Below, piece after piece: positions 14,825-17,040 of a DNA stretch of 17,040 nt. The translations under genes were made by a program, and so were the position numbers. The DNA lies in contig JAYKGV010000008.1 in assembly GCA_035285595.1 (NCBI GenBank), positions 1-17,040 of the forward strand, written 5' to 3'. Each line of letters starts with the position of its first letter. Position 1 is the stretch's first letter. The DNA comes from VGJW01 sp035285595 (lineage in GTDB: Bacteria; Cyanobacteriota; Sericytochromatia; S15B-MN24; VGJW01). The notes beneath the pieces are model-generated. The model had not been told where the DNA came from. It did no database searches and saw only the letters and a list, made by a program, of their open reading frames with translations.

Positions 14825-15249
14825 GGTCTTCATCTCCCCTTGAATGTGCACGCGGTTGTGAAGGCCATTCAGCAACCAAAGGTGTCCGCCCCCCCGGGAC
14901 GTCCCGCCTTGCCTGCACCCACTGCGGGGTGGCCTTCACGTGAGAAGTCTATCCGGGGCAGAGGCGGCAGGCCTGTTGGATGAAACAATCTTTTCAAGAA
15001 TCCTCAACATGGGCACGGAGGCTCGGGAGAGCGTGTCCGTCCTTGGCTGTGTGGGGGGGGGGGGTGTGTCGGGCTTCGCAAGCGCTACCCCCTCACCCCG
15101 TCGGGGTGCAACGGCTGCTGAAGCAGCTTCTCCGTGCCCAGCTCCCGGTCCATGGCCTTTTTCCATGGGAGCCTCAGCCTCGGTGTGCGTCGAGGGTGGT
15201 CTCTGGGTTCCTGATGTGAGCTTGCCGGAGAGGTACGCAAAAAGAGGCT
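14825..15249. other. Gene-free, structured intergenic stretch
   Basis: No convincing gene is seen in these 425 bp. They hold the leader of the VWD gene (with the 12-bp palindrome CGGGACGTCCCG at 14895-14906), an AT-richer patch at about 14980-15010 (possible promoter), a run of 12 G at 15053-15064, and a dense set of inverted repeats at 15010-15172. Short open frames occur on both strands but have no ribosome binding site and no protein-like composition. Confidence 0.5.
15010..15172. ncRNA. Candidate structured RNA (unclassified, strand unknown)
   Basis: An 11-bp perfect outer helix (TGGGCACGGAG at 15010-15020 with CTCCGTGCCCA at 15130-15140) encloses several smaller hairpins. These are GGGGGT/ACCCCC (15060-15065 with 15087-15092) around GCTT/AAGC, CACCCC/GGGGTG (15094-15108, loop GTC), and GCTGCT/AGCAGC (15114-15127). 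A further hairpin with arms GCTCCC and GGGAGC spans 15141-15172. The layout of one long stem around three hairpins resembles a folded RNA. It matches no RNA family that I recognise. On the minus strand it would lie in or before the leader of the VWD gene. Confidence 0.3.
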
Positions 15250-15290
15250 GGGGACGGGCCGATGCTCGTTCGAGCATTCAGCCCATCCCC
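15250..15290 (-). terminator. Rho-independent terminator of the nfeD-stomatin operon
   Basis: On the minus strand an imperfect long hairpin (outer arms GGGGA and TCCCC, then GGGC/GCCC, then ATGCTCG/CGAGCAT around a 2-nt loop) begins 30 bp past the stomatin stop. It is followed by AGCCTC and five T (15243-15239). This is a clear intrinsic terminator for the upstream minus-strand genes. Confidence 0.85.
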
Positions 15291-15319
15291 GACCACGACA
15301 CCTCCGGAGAATCCGAGGC

Positions 15320-16318
15320 TCAGGCCCCGACGCGCGGCTCCCGCTGCCCCATCATCTGGCCGATGCCGCCAAGGGCCCCGAGCATGGCCGACGCCTCGTA
15401 TGGCAGGTAGATGGTCTTGGTCTCGCTGCCGGCATTCATGGCGCGGAAGGCATCGATGTAGCGGATGCCCAGCAGATAGCTGGTGGGGTCTCCACCTGCG
15501 GCCTGCACCGCCGCGGCAATCCGTGCAATGGCCTGGGCTTCGGCTTCGGCTACCCGCAGGCGTGCCTGGGCCTCCGCGTCCGCCTCGAGGATCCGGGCTT
15601 GCCTATCGCCTTCCGCCTGGTTGATCTGGGCGTCCTTGACGCCCTCCGACTCGAGGATGCGGGCCTGCTTCTGCCCTTCTGCCTCGAGGATGGCGGCCCG
15701 GCGATCACGCTCGGCTCGCATCTGCTTTTCCATTGCTCCCTTGATCTCGAGCGGAGGGGTGATGTCCTGCAGCTCGACGCGGGTCACCTTGATGCCCCAC
15801 TTGTGGGTCGCCTGGTCGAGGATGGAACGCAGTTTGCTGTTGATCGTGTCGCGGCTGGTCAAGGTCTCGTCCAGGTCCAGTTCGCCAATCACGTTGCGCA
15901 GCGAGGTCTGCGTGAGCTTTTCGATGGCATCCGGCAGGTTGGCGATCTCGTAGATGACCTTCACAGGATCCGTGACCTGGAAGTACAGCAAGGCACTGAT
16001 GTCGACCACGACATTGTCCCGGGTGATGACGTTCTGGCGTGGAAAATCAAACACCGTCTCGCGCAAGTCGATGCGGGTGACCCGCTGGAGGACCACGGTC
16101 TGCTTGTTTCGACCGGTTTCCACGTTATAGCGCCACTCGACCTCGCGCGGACTATCGAGAATCGGCCAGATGATCTTCGGCCCTGATGACAAGGTCCGGT
16201 GATAGGACCCAAGGCGCTCGACGACGATCGCCTCGCTTTGTTTCACGATGACGATCGACTTGCTGATGAGGGCGACGGCAAGCAGCGCCAACAGCAACAA
16301 GGTAAAGGTACTTTCCAT
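15320..16318 (-). CDS. SPFH/stomatin-like protein (QmcA type)
   Basis: The 332-residue protein has an N-terminal membrane anchor at about 5-25 (FTLLLLALLAVALISKSIVIV), then a PHB/SPFH domain (about 25-190: VKQSEAIVVERLGSYHRTLSSGPKIIWP, VFDFPRQNVITRDNVVVDISALLYFQVTDP, LRNVIGELDLDETLTSRDTIN, GIKVTRVELQDITPP). A charged Ala/Glu coiled coil follows (MEKQMRAERDRRAAILEAEGQKQARI...). It ends with the conserved YLLGIRYIDAF and a Gly-rich tail. Such proteins form ring-like oligomers in the inner membrane, organise membrane domains and assist membrane proteases. AAGGAGAC lies 9 nt upstream of ATG 16318. It sits 40 bp downstream of an nfeD-like gene, the standard partner, so the two probably form one complex and operon. 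Confidence 0.95.
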   Translation of the reverse strand: MESTFTLLLLALLAVALISKSIVIVKQSEAIVVERLGSYHRTLSSGPKIIWPILDSPREVEWRYNVETGRNKQTVVLQRVTRIDLRETVFDFPRQNVITRDNVVVDISALLYFQVTDPVKVIYEIANLPDAIEKLTQTSLRNVIGELDLDETLTSRDTINSKLRSILDQATHKWGIKVTRVELQDITPPLEIKGAMEKQMRAERDRRAAILEAEGQKQARILESEGVKDAQINQAEGDRQARILEADAEAQARLRVAEAEAQAIARIAAAVQAAGGDPTSYLLGIRYIDAFRAMNAGSETKTIYLPYEASAMLGALGGIGQMMGQREPRVGA

Positions 16319-16358
16319 AATGGGGCAGGTCTCCTTGGAAGTAGGTCAAGGGCGCGGT

Positions 16359-16811
16359 TCAGTCTTCGTCTGCAACGCGGACCGTGAGTTTGCTGCCATT
16401 CACGGCCACGACCACGACGCGGGTATCGGCGGCGAGGTCGTCGCCGTTCGCGCTGGTGGCCCACCAGTCTTCGCCGCCGACCAGTACCCGGCCTTCGTCA
16501 CGTTCGGGCTCGATGGGCACGATGACTCGGCCTTGCTGTCCCACGATGGCATCCACGTTCGTCCGGACAGCCTGGATCGGGCGCAGGTTGCGCAGCAACA
16601 GTGGACGCAGGGCCGCGAGCGAGAGCACGCTCACGATGGAAAAGGCAGCGAGGGCCTCGTTCCCGCCGTGGCCCAGCGCGATGGCACCCGCAGCAGCCAA
16701 CGCTCCTGCCGCGAGGCAAGCCAGAAAAAAGGTGGTGGTCATCACCTCGGCCAGCAGCAGCAGGACGGCAATGGCCAGCCATGCCTGCGCGTTGTGGAGC
16801 AAGTCCGTCAT
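16359..16811 (-). CDS. Short NfeD-family membrane protein
   Basis: The 150-residue protein has about three membrane helices in residues 8-75 (WLAIAVLLLLAEVMTTTFFLACLAAGALAAAGAIAL, AAFSIVSVLSLAALRPLLL). A soluble C-terminal OB-fold domain follows (DAIVGQQGRVIVPIEPERDEGRVLVGGEDWWATSANGDDLAADTRVVVVAVNGSKLTVR), the NfeD signature. The long form with an N-terminal ClpP-like protease is absent, so this is the short type. NfeD proteins act with the neighbouring SPFH protein in membrane organisation. The ATG at 16811 is preferred over GTG 16823 because GAGGTG lies 9 nt upstream of it. The stomatin gene follows after 40 bp. Confidence 0.92.
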   Translation of the reverse strand: MTDLLHNAQAWLAIAVLLLLAEVMTTTFFLACLAAGALAAAGAIALGHGGNEALAAFSIVSVLSLAALRPLLLRNLRPIQAVRTNVDAIVGQQGRVIVPIEPERDEGRVLVGGEDWWATSANGDDLAADTRVVVVAVNGSKLTVRVADED

Positions 16812-16963
16812 GCCAAGGCCCACCTCATAGGCCCCTGCATACCCACTCGGACCTTATGGCGAACTTGGGGCCAAGGATTTTTTAAAGGCCTGTAAAAACA
16901 AACCGTCCTCAAGATTTGCAGACGATGAAATCAGTGTCCCAAGTCTCCAGACGGGAGGTCGAG
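16812..16963. promoter_or_regulatory. Divergent promoter region between nfeD-like and LysM genes
   Basis: These 152 bp separate the two divergent start codons. The AT content rises sharply at about 16876-16930, with TTTTTTAAA at 16878-16886 and TGTAAAAAC just after it. Promoters for both directions are expected here. I cannot assign a precise -35/-10 pair. GGGAGG at 16954-16959 is the ribosome binding site of the LysM gene. Confidence 0.4.
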
Positions 16964-17040
16964 ATGCAGGTCCGGATTGCCAGAGGCGACACACTCACCG
17001 CATTGGCCAGCCGCCACGGAGTTTCCTTGCAGCGTCTGCT
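16964..17040 (+). CDS. LysM domain protein (partial, continues past window)
   Basis: Only the first 25 residues are visible. VRIARGDTLTALASRHGVSLQRLL matches the start of a LysM module (GDTLxxLAxxxGVSxxxL), which binds peptidoglycan or chitin-like glycans. GGGAGG lies 4 nt upstream of ATG 16964 and sets the start; an in-frame ATG at 16925 would add 13 residues without a ribosome binding site. There is no signal peptide before the LysM, so export would need another route or a later signal. The rest of the protein is unknown. Confidence 0.72.
   Translation, partial: MQVRIARGDTLTALASRHGVSLQRL

Noticed and set aside
14936..15277. Minus-strand frame of 113 codons in the gene-free region
   Set aside because: It starts inside the terminator hairpin, runs through the 12-C tract and has no protein-like features.
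14940..15410. Plus-strand frame of 156 codons
   Set aside because: Overlaps the stomatin 3' end and terminator; composition is not protein-like.

Overview
This window is chromosomal DNA of a high-GC bacterium with a two-membrane envelope. It carries a beta-barrel-like protein with a signal peptide, a lipobox lipoprotein, an SPFH/NfeD pair and an OmpR-type two-component system. I see no tRNA, rRNA, CRISPR array, insertion sequence or phage gene. The lineage cannot be fixed from sequence alone. The plant/Chlamydia-type FabI, the Gly-zipper/Pro-rich protein and the VWD-plus-coiled-coil protein would suit a poorly sampled phylum such as Candidatus Sericytochromatia, but that is a guess. All 15 genes whose end is visible stop at TGA.

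Layout. 1-1640 (-): N-terminal part of a large DUF4011/AAA_11 helicase, running off the left edge. 1676-1703: terminator hairpin. 1715-3972 (-): AIM24-family protein coupled to a beta-barrel-like gene that is split by an in-frame TAG. 4038-5754 (+): NAD(P)-binding protein and a D12-class DNA adenine methyltransferase. 5744-8782 (-): overlapping cluster of lipoprotein, metallo-beta-lactamase-fold hydrolase and secreted M20 peptidase. 8992-9678 (+): Gly-zipper/Pro-rich protein. 9689-10294 (-): FrnE/DsbA-like oxidoreductase whose CxxC motif is written TGA-Pro-Trp-Cys. 10369-12443 (+): response regulator and histidine kinase. 12447-14824 (-): plant-type enoyl-ACP reductase and a VWD-domain protein with a GDPH self-cleavage motif. 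14825-15249: a structured, gene-free stretch. 15250-16811 (-): NfeD and stomatin-like proteins with a clear terminator. 16964-end (+): start of a LysM protein.

The strongest unusual signal is the FrnE-like gene. Its annotatable ORF begins only after the active site, but in-frame extension upstream gives a complete FrnE N-terminus with UGA at the first active-site cysteine. A perfect 7-bp hairpin with a 6-nt loop starts 12 nt after the UGA, which fits the bacterial SECIS layout. I read it as a selenoprotein (UPWC). The second unusual signal is the amber codon inside the beta-barrel-like gene, which could be a nonsense mutation, readthrough or a sequence error. Further points of interest are the VWD protein's Asp-Pro self-cleavage motif, a branched set of inverted repeats at 15010-15172, and 11-bp-phased direct repeats in front of the two-component operon.
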